From: CALLJL01 sp964627255
GTDB taxonomy: Bacteria > Acidobacteriota > Aminicenantia > Aminicenantales > CALLJL01
Length of the DNA: 64,000 nucleotides
Direction: 5' to 3'
Assembly: GCA_964627255.1 (NCBI GenBank)
Contig: CAZVIN010000128.1
Location: 1-64,000 of the forward strand
Shown: piece after piece, positions 1 through 8,597 of the stretch
Layout: each line of letters starts with the position of its first letter
Numbering within the stretch: the stretch's first letter is position 1
Notes under the pieces: generated by a model
What the model saw: the letters and a program-made list of their open reading frames with translations, nothing else
Database searches by the model: none
What the model was told of the DNA's origin: nothing
Program-made: the position numbers and the translations under genes

Positions 1-413
1 CCCCCGAGCTCATAAGGAATAAATTAAAATGTTATTCTTACCGCGCTTTAAAGTCAAGGCAGCCAGTCTGTCTACGGGAATTTGCCCTTATACTGGTATT
101 TAAGGCCCAATTTAATTCTTTTTAATTCTTTTGGGCTTTTAAGTCCTGCCGCGGGTCAGTTTGGAGCCCTGGTCAGCTTGCCTACCTCTCTCACTCACTC
201 TCATGCCGGGCTGGAGCGAGGCAAACCTCAAAAGGCTCGATAGTCGGTTAACGCCAAGCTGCATTTTTGGCATAACCGCTCTTGAGCTGAGGCTAACCTC
301 AAAAGGCTTGATAGCCACTTAACGGTCAAATTGCGGCGTAAAAAACGCTGAAACAACGCCCCTTTTTTCGGCCAGGGATTAACTGCGGTTTTATCGGGGC
401 TAAATTAAGGCCT
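1..413. other. Non-coding left edge
   Basis: No convincing gene is visible here. The stretch lies downstream of the minus-strand LysE-type gene and contains an imperfect direct repeat (211-324, listed separately). No clear terminator hairpin with a T-run was found. Confidence 0.5.
211..324. repeat. Imperfect direct repeat, about 71 bp period
   Basis: Two related stretches of about 43 bp occur at 211-253 and 281-324. Both contain the core AACCTCAAAAGGCT followed by GATAG and, further on, TTAACG. The cores start at 224 and 295. Function is unknown; the pair could be a partial tandem duplication in non-coding DNA. Confidence 0.55.
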
Positions 414-1115
414 TTAGCCGGCTGGACTTAAAAAGCCTATGCCCCCTTGATGGGGAAAAAGAAAGAAACTGAGAAGACTGAAAGCCGCCAGAAGATAAAG
501 GATAATAGCCATAACCAAATAAGCAGTTTCAAAAAACTTAGGTTTCATTGTTTTTTGCAATTGGCTGCCGATTCTGGCGACGATCATGTAATAAATCAAG
601 CTGCCGAGGCCACAAGCTAAGCTAAAAAGAACTGGTCGCAGGCCATGATGGGTTACTAAGCCATGGGAAGTGAAGATAGCCCCGATAGTGAGCCAGAAAA
701 CAGGCAAAGTTGGACTGGAGACATACATCAAAGTTGTAAATATTATAGGAGGGCTGACTCGCCGCGGCGGTTCAATTTTATTTTGGGTATCACTATTATT
801 AGCGTTAGCTGGCAGGCCAAGCCCTAAGGAGCGATGGGTTCGAGCCAAATGCAAAAGATGAGAGCCGGCGGCAATAATGGCGGCGGTTCCGGCTAAGCGC
901 AGGGTAAAGGCCCACCGGTCTAAGAAAGAAACTAAAAGGGAGGTAAAAACAATACATAGGTAGCAGTAGACGGCATCCAGGATGGCCACGGTGAAACGAA
1001 TCGAAACGCTCTGCCAAAAACCAAACCTGAGAGCTTGGGAGATGGAATAGATATTAATCGGGCCTGGCGGCACCGAGGCCAAGAAACCAACCAGCAACCC
1101 AAATAAGAAAAACAT
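414..1115 (-). CDS. LysE/RhtB-family transporter
   Basis: Predicted inner-membrane exporter of the LysE/RhtB type (amino acids or related small molecules). The 233-residue length and about six hydrophobic segments fit the family. The N-terminus has the typical Gly/Pro-rich start of the first helix (SVPPGPIN around residues 14-21), and a long polar loop lies near residues 95-120. The ATG at 1115 has no Shine-Dalgarno sequence, but a promoter ends six bases before it, so a leaderless transcript is likely. The gene stands alone; the substrate cannot be read from the sequence. Confidence 0.85.
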   Translation of the reverse strand: MFFLFGLLVGFLASVPPGPINIYSISQALRFGFWQSVSIRFTVAILDAVYCYLCIVFTSLLVSFLDRWAFTLRLAGTAAIIAAGSHLLHLARTHRSLGLGLPANANNSDTQNKIEPPRRVSPPIIFTTLMYVSSPTLPVFWLTIGAIFTSHGLVTHHGLRPVLFSLACGLGSLIYYMIVARIGSQLQKTMKPKFFETAYLVMAIILYLLAAFSLLSFFLFPHQGGIGFLSPAG

Positions 1116-1121
1116 CAGGTT

Positions 1122-1149
1122 ATTTTAACTCATTACGATTGAATTTCAA
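1122..1149 (-). promoter_or_regulatory. Putative promoter of the LysE-type gene
   Basis: On the minus strand, TTGAAA (1149-1144) and TAAAAT (1127-1122) are separated by 16 bp. The -10 box ends 6 nt before the ATG at 1115, so the expected transcript start lies at or next to the start codon. Confidence 0.5.
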
Positions 1150-1288
1150 GCCGCCCCTCGCCCATGGTCGCTTGCAACTTGTGTATGATTAGGGTTCTCG
1201 AGCACTCCTCCCGAGTTGAAGATAATTATATCTGAGTTGGGGGCACGAGACGACAGAGTTCCTAGACTCGGGACAAATTGGTGGGAGC

Positions 1289-2020
1289 TTAATCGAAGAA
1301 GCGAAAACGGAGGATATGGAAGATGGCCGCTAATCCGTCTTTCCAGGTGATTTTTTTGCCCTCAGAATAATCACGGCCGGAGTAAGAAATAGGGACTTCA
1401 TAGACGCGGCAGCGAAGCTTGCCCACTTTGACGGTAATTTCCGGCTCAAAACCGAACCGCTTCGCCTTCAGTCTGATTTTATCGAGGACTTCTCGCCGGA
1501 AAACCTTATAACAGGTTTCCATGTCAGTCAGGTTAAGGTTGGCGCAGAGATTGCAGAGAGTGGTCAGAAATCTATTGCCCACATAATGCCAGAAAAGAAG
1601 CACCCGGTGGGGTCCACCGAGAAAACGGCTGCCGTAGACGACGTCAGCTCGTCCGTCAAGAATTGGCTCGAGGAGCCGGGGATACTCGCGAGGGTCGTAT
1701 TCCAAGTCAGCATCCTGGACCAAGATTATATCGCCAGTGGCCTGGGAAAACCCGGTTTGGAGCGCGGCTCCCTTGCCGGCGTTTTTTTCATGGAAAAAAA
1801 CCTTAACTTCCTCGCCTGCCAGTTTCTTGAGGATTTCCCTGGTCCCGTCGCTTGAGCCATCATCGACGACGATGATTTCCTTCTCTAAGCCAACATCAAC
1901 CTTTTTGACGCGAGTGATGACGGCCTCAATAGTTTTTTCTTCATTATAAGCCGGAATCACCACCGATAACTTTTTAAAATTAGGCTTTTCTTCCTTATTC
2001 TTGTTGCTGAAATCTTCCAT
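1289..2020 (-). CDS. Glycosyltransferase family 2, DPM1-like
   Basis: Soluble GT-A-fold glycosyltransferase that probably moves a sugar from a nucleotide donor to a polyprenyl phosphate. After a charged leader come the typical VVIPAYNEE strand near residue 22, a DDGSSDGT donor-binding motif near 53, QDADLEYDP (the DXD-type metal site) near 102 and GSRFLGG near 130. At 243 residues with no C-terminal membrane helices it matches dolichol-phosphate-mannose-synthase-like proteins. It lies downstream of the nucleotide-sugar gene at 2313-3251 on the same strand, but 292 bp of pyrimidine-rich sequence separate them. The acceptor and sugar are unknown. Confidence 0.88.
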   Translation of the reverse strand: MEDFSNKNKEEKPNFKKLSVVIPAYNEEKTIEAVITRVKKVDVGLEKEIIVVDDGSSDGTREILKKLAGEEVKVFFHEKNAGKGAALQTGFSQATGDIILVQDADLEYDPREYPRLLEPILDGRADVVYGSRFLGGPHRVLLFWHYVGNRFLTTLCNLCANLNLTDMETCYKVFRREVLDKIRLKAKRFGFEPEITVKVGKLRCRVYEVPISYSGRDYSEGKKITWKDGLAAIFHILRFRFFD

Positions 2021-2312
2021 TTTTATCGCTTCGTTTTAGCTAATTTTTTTATCCTTAGTTTATTTTTGGCGTCTTAGCTTTCTTTTCTTTTTTCCCTTTT
2101 CCTTTTTCTCATTTAATTAAAATTTTTTTACCTTATGCCTACTTTCTCCAAGCTCCTTTCTGTGTGCCTGTCCGCTTGCCTCGGTTTATTTTTCTGAAGC
2201 CCAGGGGCCACGGCTTTCCACGTTCGCCTTCTTCTTATTCTCCTCCTCCTTTTTTCCTTATCAGTTGGGCTAAAAGTTAGCTGAACTCCTTCCTTGAATT
2301 GGCTAAATAAGA

Positions 2313-3251
2313 TTATCCGCGGCCGAGTTTTTGGCGAAAATAGTCGATAGTTAAAGACAACCCTTCCTCCAGGCTCACCTTCGGTTCCCACCCCAAGAGT
2401 TTTTTAGCCAGATTAATATCGGGGCAGCGGCGCCCCGGGTCATCTTGAGGTAGGGGCTTAAAGGCGATGCGGGAGCGGCTCCGGGTGAGCTTGAGCACTA
2501 ACTCGGCCAGCTCCATAATCGGCATTTCCACGGGGTTACCCAGATTAATGGGCCCAGTAATCCCTTCGGTCTGCATCAATTTCACCAGGCCCTCAATCAT
2601 ATCCGAAACATAGCAGAAAGAACGAGTCTGGCTGCCGTCTCCGTACACTGTTAGGTCTTCACCGCGCAAGGCCTGGACAACAAAATTACTAACAACCCGA
2701 CCGTCGTTACTGGCCATCCTTGGTCCATAGGTATTAAAAATGCGCCCAATGCGGATATCGACTTTATTTTGACGGTGATAATCCATCATTAATGTCTCGG
2801 CCACGCGCTTGCCCTCGTCATAGCAACTGCGCACGCCGATGGGGTTAACATTGCCCCAATAGCTCTCTGGTTGGGGATGAACCTGAGCGTCGCCATAAAC
2901 CTCGGAGGAGGAAGTGAGTAAAATTCGGGCTTTGATTCTTTTGGCCAAGCCTAACATGTTTATCGTGCCCATGACGTTAGTTTTGACCGTTTTGATGGCG
3001 TTAACTTGGTAATGAATAGGTGAGGCCGGGCAAGCCAAATGATAAATCTGGTCAACCTCGACAAAAAGGGGATGGATGACGTCATGACGGATGAGCTCAA
3101 AATAAGGGTGGTTGAAAAGATGGCGAATGTTGTCTTTATGACCGGAGAAGAAATTGTCGACACAGACGATGTCAGCCTGGTCAGCAAGAAGGCGGTCGCA
3201 GAGATGACTGCCTAAGAACCCCGCGCCACCGGTTATCAGCACCCGGTTCAT
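2313..3251 (-). CDS. UDP-glucuronate decarboxylase-like SDR epimerase
   Basis: Extended short-chain dehydrogenase of about 312 residues, most like UDP-glucuronate decarboxylase (UXS), which makes UDP-xylose. The N-terminus has the NAD-binding GGAGFLGSHL motif, and the catalytic YDEGK (Y-x3-K) sits in the UXS-like context SCYDEGKRVAETL. GRIFNTYGPRM follows. I chose the ATG at 3251 because a strong AGGAGG lies just upstream and the Rossmann motif begins at once; a longer in-frame start at 3356 would add 35 atypical residues overlapping rph. It follows rph by 22 bp, probably in one operon with lpxK and lpxL, suggesting a role in surface polysaccharide supply. Confidence 0.9.
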   Translation of the reverse strand: MNRVLITGGAGFLGSHLCDRLLADQADIVCVDNFFSGHKDNIRHLFNHPYFELIRHDVIHPLFVEVDQIYHLACPASPIHYQVNAIKTVKTNVMGTINMLGLAKRIKARILLTSSSEVYGDAQVHPQPESYWGNVNPIGVRSCYDEGKRVAETLMMDYHRQNKVDIRIGRIFNTYGPRMASNDGRVVSNFVVQALRGEDLTVYGDGSQTRSFCYVSDMIEGLVKLMQTEGITGPINLGNPVEMPIMELAELVLKLTRSRSRIAFKPLPQDDPGRRCPDINLAKKLLGWEPKVSLEEGLSLTIDYFRQKLGRG

Positions 3252-3273
3252 CTTTTTCCTCCTTTGTTTTCGG

Positions 3274-4035
3274 TCATTTATCGTAAGCCATGAAAAGAAG
3301 GCTCTTTTTTTTGAGCACACCGCGCTGAACTTCGAAAATCCTTTCCAGCCCTTCATCGGCCAGTCGCAGCAGGGATAAGAGTTCTTTGCGCGAGTAGGGC
3401 CTTTTTTCTCCGGTGGCCTGGACTTCGACGAGATGGCCGCGGTCAGTCTGGACGACGTTCATATCCACTTCAGCCTGGCTATCTTCGGCATAATCAAGGT
3501 CCAGGAAATACTCGCCGTTTACCAGACCGACGCTGACGCCGGCGACTAAATGGGTAAGCGGCAGTTCGGTAATTACTTTTTCGTCAAGAAGCTTTTTTAG
3601 GGCTAAGGCGAGAGCCACACAGCCGGCAGTTACCGAAGCGGTCCTGGTTCCACCATCGGCTTGAATTACGTCGCAATCAAGGATAATCTGCCGCTCGCCC
3701 AAGCCTTTAAAGTCAACCGCCGCCCGGAGCGCCCGGCCGATCAGTCGCTGGATTTCCAAGGAGCGTCCAGAAATCCGACCCTGGGTCCTTTCCCGGGGTG
3801 TTCTGGATTCTGTGGAGCGAGGAAGCATCGCATATTCAGCTGTTATCCAACCCGCGCCCGACCCCTTGAGAAAGGGCGGCACCTTTTCTTCAATCGTCGC
3901 TGCCACCAGAACTTTCGTTTTTCCCATCTCAATCAGCGCGGAACCATCGGCATAGTCAAGATAATCAGGGATAATCTTAACCGGTCGAAGCTCGTCGGGT
4001 TGACGATTATGAGCTCGCTTCTCTTTTTGGCTCAT
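3274..4035 (-). CDS. rph: Ribonuclease PH
   Basis: Phosphate-dependent 3'-to-5' exoribonuclease that trims tRNA 3' ends. The 253-residue length is normal. Family signatures are visible: LRPVKI near the N-terminus, GWITAEYAMLPRST near 60, the GRISGRSLEIQRLIGR RNA-binding stretch near 82, and the phosphate/metal-site region CDVIQADGGTRTAS near 115. A GTG at 4044 is possible, but the ATG at 4035 is preceded by GAGGTGAGG at good spacing. It lies between lpxL (38 bp upstream) and the UXS-like gene (22 bp downstream). Confidence 0.96.
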   Translation of the reverse strand: MSQKEKRAHNRQPDELRPVKIIPDYLDYADGSALIEMGKTKVLVAATIEEKVPPFLKGSGAGWITAEYAMLPRSTESRTPRERTQGRISGRSLEIQRLIGRALRAAVDFKGLGERQIILDCDVIQADGGTRTASVTAGCVALALALKKLLDEKVITELPLTHLVAGVSVGLVNGEYFLDLDYAEDSQAEVDMNVVQTDRGHLVEVQATGEKRPYSRKELLSLLRLADEGLERIFEVQRGVLKKKSLLFMAYDK

Positions 4036-4073
4036 TGACCTCACCTCTTTTACTTCCTTAGCTCATTAGCTGT

Positions 4074-4976
4074 TTAATCTATTTTTTCCTCGGCGGGTCT
4101 GGTGCGCCAGCGGTCATGAAACCAAAGCCATTGCTCCGGATATTGCCTTATTTCCTGTTCAATCATCTTAGTTAAAACCTGGGTTATTTGCAATAAAGCA
4201 TCCGGCTCAGGGGCGTTGCCGGCAGAAAAAGAAAGCGGCGGGTAGATCTTAACCAAGTGGCGTCGTTCTGGCGTCAAAAGGCAAAAAATAGGCAGTAGAG
4301 GTGCTTGACTATGGAGGTGGAAAGAGGCGAGCGCCGGAGTAGTAGCCGCGGGTTGACCAAAAAAATCGACGAAAACTGCTTGGCTGCGGAGGACATTTTG
4401 GTCGATGAGGATAGCAACGCTTTCCTGGGCCTGAAGTGCCCGAAGGATGGGACGGGCGGCCAAAAACTTAGAAATGACTTTGGCTCCCAAAGCCTGGCGC
4501 AGCCTTAAAAGTTCTTTTTCCAATAGGGGATTATCAAGGGGACGGGCGACAACATGGAGAGGAGTAAAAGATGAGATTGCCCACGAAGCCACCTCCCAAT
4601 TTCCCAGGTGCGCCGAGAAAATAAGCACCCCTCGTCCCTGAGATGAGGCTTGGCGCAAATTATCCATCCCTTCTACTTTAATAAGCTGGTCGCGGCCTTG
4701 CCCCTTCAAAGAGGCAAACTTGATGGTATCCAGGACCATGCGGCCAAAATGAAGAAAAGACTGGCGAGCAAGGCGCCTCCTCTCGGTTTCGCTCTTTGTC
4801 TGGCCAAAGGCTATCTTCAGATTCTTCAGGCTGAGGCGTCGATGCCGGCGCAAAAAAGCATAGGCCAGAAAGCCAAGGCAAGTTCCGAGGCCGAGGACAG
4901 CACGGCGGGGAAGAAGGCGGATTAGAAAAACAAGAATCCGGAATAGCCAAAGGACTAAATAATTTAAAGCCCACAT
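4074..4976 (-). CDS. lpxL: LpxL/HtrB-type lipid A acyltransferase
   Basis: Inner-membrane acyltransferase predicted to add a secondary acyl chain to the lipid A precursor. The 300-residue length is normal. One N-terminal membrane segment (about 5-40) is followed by the catalytic HLGNWE motif (H-x4-E) near residue 123 and by LIDQNV near 190. It starts 2 bp after the end of lpxK, so the two are surely co-transcribed. The family also includes phosphatidylinositol-mannoside acyltransferases, but the lpxK neighbour favours lipid A. Only one such gene is present here. Confidence 0.88.
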   Translation of the reverse strand: MWALNYLVLWLFRILVFLIRLLPRRAVLGLGTCLGFLAYAFLRRHRRLSLKNLKIAFGQTKSETERRRLARQSFLHFGRMVLDTIKFASLKGQGRDQLIKVEGMDNLRQASSQGRGVLIFSAHLGNWEVASWAISSFTPLHVVARPLDNPLLEKELLRLRQALGAKVISKFLAARPILRALQAQESVAILIDQNVLRSQAVFVDFFGQPAATTPALASFHLHSQAPLLPIFCLLTPERRHLVKIYPPLSFSAGNAPEPDALLQITQVLTKMIEQEIRQYPEQWLWFHDRWRTRPAEEKID

Positions 4977-4978
4977 TC

Positions 4979-6061
4979 TTAGGATGAAGGATTATTTTCA
5001 AGTTTAATTGCGTCGAGACCGACTCGGCCAATCTGGCTAAGTTTTTCGCACTCTTTTTTGGTCTTAATCGCCTCCAGCCATTTTTCTAAACTTTCCTTGA
5101 AACCGGCCTCGGCCGAAAACTCAACTTGGAGAATAGCCAGAGGCACCTCGCTCCCAGGCCAATCTTGGTCCAGAATTTTCGTGGCATCCTTTTCAGTCGT
5201 CACCAACCAATCAGGCTTTAGCCGCGGGATTTGAGACCAAATTTTTTTTAAGGAGGTTGGGGGATAGGGATGATGGTCGGGAAAAAGGAACCTGGCCTGA
5301 ATTGAGGAGCCCAATTCTTCTAAGGTCCGAAGGAAGTTTTGAGGGGAAGCCAAGCCGCAAAAGGCGACAATTTTTTTCCCCTTCAATTCCTGAGGGGAAA
5401 GGGTGGCGTGAGAAGAAGGGAGGTACAGTCCGGAAGGAATTAGGTCATAGGCAAAAAGCGGCGGAGGCGTTTTTTGCGCTTGGAGGACCCTCAAAGCCGG
5501 CTTAGGAATTAAATTAGTGTTTTTCTGGACAAGAATTATTTCGGCCCTTCTTAGCGATTTCCAGGATTCGCGTTCCGCTTTGTCTTGGGGCCTGATAAGC
5601 ACGAGGTCAAGGTGACGGGCTAACTGGCGGTGCTGGAAGGCATCGTCAAGTACGGCCACATCACACCCCAGCTCAGCGGCTAAAAGAGTCGAGCGATGCC
5701 GGTTACGCCCCACAATCACCGGAATCTGGCGCAGCTTCAAGGCCACCATGTAAGGTTCGTCTCCGGCCTGTTTCCAGGTAGCAAGAAGCCGTTGACCATC
5801 GGAAACAAGGCCTCCTCTTTTTTCCCATTCTCCACGATAACCTCGGCTGATAAAACAAGGACGCCAGCCTCTGGCTGATAACAGGGAGAGTAGCCAGATG
5901 GCCAGAGGAGTCTTGCCGGTTCCGCCGAAAGAAATATTGCCCAGGCTAATGGTCAGAAGTGGCGGCTCAGAAATCTTTTTCCAGCCCCTATCAAAGGCAA
6001 GATTGCGGCCCCAGGAGGCAACTCGGACGACGAAAGACGCTATTTCCCTCGGGCCAGTCAT
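4979..6061 (-). CDS. lpxK: Tetraacyldisaccharide 4'-kinase
   Basis: Membrane-associated kinase that phosphorylates the 4' position of the lipid A disaccharide. The 360-residue protein carries a Walker A-type GNISFGGTGKTPL near residues 41-53, CFISRGYRGEW near 75, and the conserved DVAVLDDAFQHRQL near 135. GLASPQNF near 255 and TTEKDATK near 300 are also family features. The ATG at 6061 is preferred over an in-frame TTG at 6067. It heads the run lpxK-lpxL-rph-UXS. Confidence 0.94.
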   Translation of the reverse strand: MTGPREIASFVVRVASWGRNLAFDRGWKKISEPPLLTISLGNISFGGTGKTPLAIWLLSLLSARGWRPCFISRGYRGEWEKRGGLVSDGQRLLATWKQAGDEPYMVALKLRQIPVIVGRNRHRSTLLAAELGCDVAVLDDAFQHRQLARHLDLVLIRPQDKAERESWKSLRRAEIILVQKNTNLIPKPALRVLQAQKTPPPLFAYDLIPSGLYLPSSHATLSPQELKGKKIVAFCGLASPQNFLRTLEELGSSIQARFLFPDHHPYPPTSLKKIWSQIPRLKPDWLVTTEKDATKILDQDWPGSEVPLAILQVEFSAEAGFKESLEKWLEAIKTKKECEKLSQIGRVGLDAIKLENNPSS

Positions 6062-6080
6062 TCTCAATCTTTATTTTCGG

Positions 6081-6109
6081 ACTATACCTTATCCCCTAAA
6101 TTGATGCAA
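6081..6109 (-). promoter_or_regulatory. Putative promoter of the lpxK operon
   Basis: Minus strand: TTGCAT (6109-6104), 17 bp, then TATAGT (6086-6081). The -10 box ends 19 bp before the lpxK ATG, leaving a short 5' leader. Confidence 0.5.
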
Positions 6110-6417
6110 CCAGGCTTGAGAGGCCAGGTAGCGTTGCTGCGTTGGATACCTTAGGAAAACTGTAAGGAAAAATAAGAGGTAGCATAAGATAATTAGATGA
6201 GCCCACACAGCGTATGATTATCTGACTCCTTACGAATATTCCCGGCAGGGGGGAAGAGAAAAGAAATCGAAAGTGTCCCTAAGAACCTGAACCCATTCAA
6301 TAACCACAGCACACAGCCTCAAGCTCTTGGTTGCCTAACCCCTGATGAGTATTATTCGCAATCGCAATAAAATCCGAGAACCAAGATATCACTAGTGTTC
6401 TGAGCCCATTCCCGAGC

Positions 6418-6446
6418 TTTACAAAACCGAATGCCTTAAATATAAT
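6418..6446 (+). promoter_or_regulatory. Near-consensus promoter of the lipoprotein gene
   Basis: TTTACA (6418-6423), a 17 bp spacer, and a perfect TATAAT (6441-6446). A GGAGGAGG ribosome-binding site follows at about 6469 before the ATG at 6483. It is among the best sigma-70-type promoters in the window. Confidence 0.75.
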
Positions 6447-6482
6447 TGAGGCGTTAAAAAATCGTGGTGGAGGAGGTTCCGC

Positions 6483-7346
6483 ATGAGGCGGTGGTTACCT
6501 TTAATCTTAATTATCTCTTTCCTCATGGCTTTTGGGTCGTGCCAAAAAAAAGTTCAGGTTAAAGGCCTGGAATTGGCCGTTAATTTTGCCGAGAAAACCC
6601 TGACAGATAATCTAATGACCGATATGGAATACCGATGGAAAACGACTAAGGATTTTGCGCGCTTTGATAACGACCTTAATATCTATGTCCATTTCTGGCA
6701 CCGCAATAATCTTATTTTTCAAGATGACCATTTTCCCAGTGTCCCCACCTCCAAGTGGGAGCCAGAAAAAGAATATACTTATGTCCGGCGCATTTATATA
6801 CCTAAGTTCATCGACGAGTTTGACCCGGAGTTTAAAGGTGAAGAAACCTTGAGGCTGGTAGTTGGAGTTTATTCTCCCTATGACCGCACGGGCAAAGCGA
6901 AGAGTGAGGTGCTGGAAAAGAAGCTGCGGGTGCTGCCTCCGCCGCCTGATACACCCGAAATTATTTATGAAAACGGCTGGTATGACCTCGAAATTGACCC
7001 GAATGCTTTTCTCAAGCAATGGCGCTGGACAGCCAAGGAAGCGGTTTGTGTCATCGATAACCCTCATCGAGACGCCACTCTGGTTATTCGAGGCGGCGTA
7101 AACTTAGAAGCTGTTCCGGGCCAAAAAGTCATTTTTAAGATTAATGAGACCGTCTTGGACGAATTTGTGCCGACGGAAAGCGCCTTTGAAAAAACTTATA
7201 ACGTGCCAAAAGAAAGGCTCGGGGACAGGGATGAATTTCGGTTGATAGTGACGACAGATAAAACCTTTGTCCCGGCGAAACTCGACCCCAAGTCCAAAGA
7301 CGAAAGAGAATTAGGGATTCAGGTGTCCTTTATTTATTTCCGGTGA
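6483..7346 (+). CDS. Predicted lipoprotein of unknown function
   Basis: A 287-residue protein with a lipoprotein signal: charged start, hydrophobic stretch, and FGSC with the lipid-attachment cysteine at residue 20. The mature part is rich in aromatic and acidic residues and looks like a beta-rich extracytoplasmic domain; a Pro-rich hinge (LPPPPDTPE) near 150 may separate two domains. I recognise no family. It has a strong promoter and a strong ribosome-binding site, stands alone, and ends 16 bp from the convergent gene at 7363-7947. Strong signals suggest an abundant envelope protein. Confidence 0.8.
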   Translation: MRRWLPLILIISFLMAFGSCQKKVQVKGLELAVNFAEKTLTDNLMTDMEYRWKTTKDFARFDNDLNIYVHFWHRNNLIFQDDHFPSVPTSKWEPEKEYTYVRRIYIPKFIDEFDPEFKGEETLRLVVGVYSPYDRTGKAKSEVLEKKLRVLPPPPDTPEIIYENGWYDLEIDPNAFLKQWRWTAKEAVCVIDNPHRDATLVIRGGVNLEAVPGQKVIFKINETVLDEFVPTESAFEKTYNVPKERLGDRDEFRLIVTTDKTFVPAKLDPKSKDERELGIQVSFIYFR

Positions 7347-7362
7347 GGTAAACTTATCCTGG

Positions 7363-7947
7363 TCAGCGAATCCAGATAGAAGGGACGCTTTCTTTTTTAA
7401 CCCGCGAGAGGTATTTTTCCAGCTCTTGCCGTGCTTTATCCTCCTCTTCCTGAGCCTTCTGGAGCTTAAGGAAGGTTTCAGCGATGGCCTGCTGGATTTG
7501 GTCACGCGGGGTCATGTCGTCGAGACTATAGAATTCCTGCCAGAGAGCGTTTAACTTAAGGGTGAGAAGCTCAACATATTCTTTAGCTTTTTGATATCTC
7601 TCCTCCAAGCCTTGTTGCTCAGTAGCCGCACCACCAGAAAAAAGAGGCGGAGAAACCTGGTCAATAGTCACCGGCATGACCCGAGAGGCTGACCGGGATG
7701 GGGCCGCTTGGTCGACGGATTCCGCGGTGGGCGGCTCCACTCTTTCCACGGTTGCGGCGCCAGTCTCCAAAGCAGGCTTTCTCTTCACCCGAGCTAAGTC
7801 CTCGTTCGTAATAACCACAGCCTTTTTCTCTTTGAGGCTTTCCCTCCTTTCCCTTTCTTTCTTGGCTAATTCGGCCAGGCTTTGGCTCCAAAGCCAGCCC
7901 GAAAACAGGAAAAAAAGAGAGAAGGAAGCAATTATTTTGGTTTTCAT
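7363..7947 (-). CDS. Secreted coiled-coil protein, unknown function
   Basis: A 194-residue protein with a signal peptide (about residues 1-21, cleavage near WSQS) followed by SLAELAKKERERRESLKEKK and ITNEDL. I associate that N-terminal pattern with exported proteins of Acidobacteriota and relatives. A low-complexity middle leads to a charged coiled-coil-prone C-terminal half (about residues 115-190). The function is unknown; a periplasmic scaffold is one possibility. It has its own promoter and a GGAG site close to the ATG. Confidence 0.75.
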   Translation of the reverse strand: MKTKIIASFSLFFLFSGWLWSQSLAELAKKERERRESLKEKKAVVITNEDLARVKRKPALETGAATVERVEPPTAESVDQAAPSRSASRVMPVTIDQVSPPLFSGGAATEQQGLEERYQKAKEYVELLTLKLNALWQEFYSLDDMTPRDQIQQAIAETFLKLQKAQEEEDKARQELEKYLSRVKKESVPSIWIR

Positions 7948-7961
7948 CGGCTCCTATTATT

Positions 7962-7990
7962 AATTTATGCTAAGGTTAACTATCTGTCAA
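7962..7990 (-). promoter_or_regulatory. Putative promoter of the secreted coiled-coil gene
   Basis: Minus strand: perfect TTGACA (7990-7985), 17 bp spacer, TAAATT (7967-7962), then AGGAG a few bases before the ATG at 7947. Confidence 0.55.
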
Positions 7991-8116
7991 GGAAAGGAAG
8001 GCTCCTCCGCCCAAAGGATAATGATTTTTCAGGTTCATATCGGCTGCATTTCTTTTAAAAACCAGAAGATATAAAATCTTAAACGCACGATGAATAGATT
8101 TTAATCTAAAAAGAGA

Positions 8117-8144
8117 GTTGGTTCTTGAACCAACCTTCAAGGTT
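8117..8144. repeat. Two overlapping perfect palindromes
   Basis: GTTGGTTC-TT-GAACCAAC (8117-8134) overlaps AACCTT-C-AAGGTT (8132-8144) by the bases AAC. Only one of the two can fold at a time in RNA. It may be an operator or a switch-like RNA element; nothing else supports either reading. Confidence 0.5.
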
Positions 8145-8524
8145 TGACTAAAGCAAAAATTAAAACATAACCCGGTAAAAGACCCCTATTTTGCCTTGCG
8201 GAAGCGCTCTTTTAGGCAAAAAATCCTAAATGCTAACAAAAACGCTGAAACCCCCACCCTTTTTAAAGATAAGCTGGAAATGAAGCTAAAAGGTGAAAGC
8301 AGGCCTGCGTATTCCAATGATTCCGGCTGCCAAATGCGAACGAAAGCGGCCATCTGTCGGAGCGTAGCGACGCGGGGTAGGTTCTTTGTATCTTAGTGGC
8401 CAGCTTCTGTCGGAATACCCGACCGGTTTCCTCCGGAATATGCCCAGGCCTGTCCTTAGCGACGCTCTTTACCTTTTCAGGCCAGGAGAGCCAATGGCAT
8501 TGCTGTTTGTTGGAGAAGAAGATT

Positions 8525-8543
8525 AGCCCGTGCTCCCCGGGCT
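8525..8543 (-). terminator. Possible terminator after comEC
   Basis: Read on the minus strand, AGCCCG-7 nt-CGGGCT is followed by a moderately T-rich tract (AATCTTCTTCT). A larger hairpin (GGCTTCCCTG...CAGGAAGCC) precedes it at about 8552-8580. The T-run is imperfect. Confidence 0.35.
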
Positions 8544-8597
8544 TCAGCGCGGCTTCCTGGCCATGACGACAGGGAAGCCAGGGGCGTATGGAATACC

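Larger units (their letters stand above)
6062..6482. other. Divergent intergenic region
   Basis: About 420 bp between divergent lpxK and the lipoprotein gene. It holds one promoter for each side (listed separately). No small gene or structured RNA was recognised in the middle. Confidence 0.5.
7948..8597. other. 650 bp intergenic region with inverted repeats
   Basis: Between two minus-strand genes. Besides the promoter near 7975 it holds two overlapping short palindromes (8117-8144) and a longer inverted repeat TTTTGCCT/AGGCAAAA at 8189-8221 with a 17-nt loop. GC-rich hairpins near 8525-8580 lie just after comEC. A 66-codon open frame at 8196-8396 shows no start signals and no protein-like composition, so I do not call it. 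Confidence 0.45.

Noticed and set aside
2128..2391. 87-codon minus-strand frame between the UXS-like gene and the glycosyltransferase
   Set aside because: Very basic low-complexity translation of a purine-rich stretch, and it overlaps the end of a clear gene.
8196..8396. 66-codon plus-strand frame
   Set aside because: No start signals and the composition looks non-coding; it overlaps inverted repeats.
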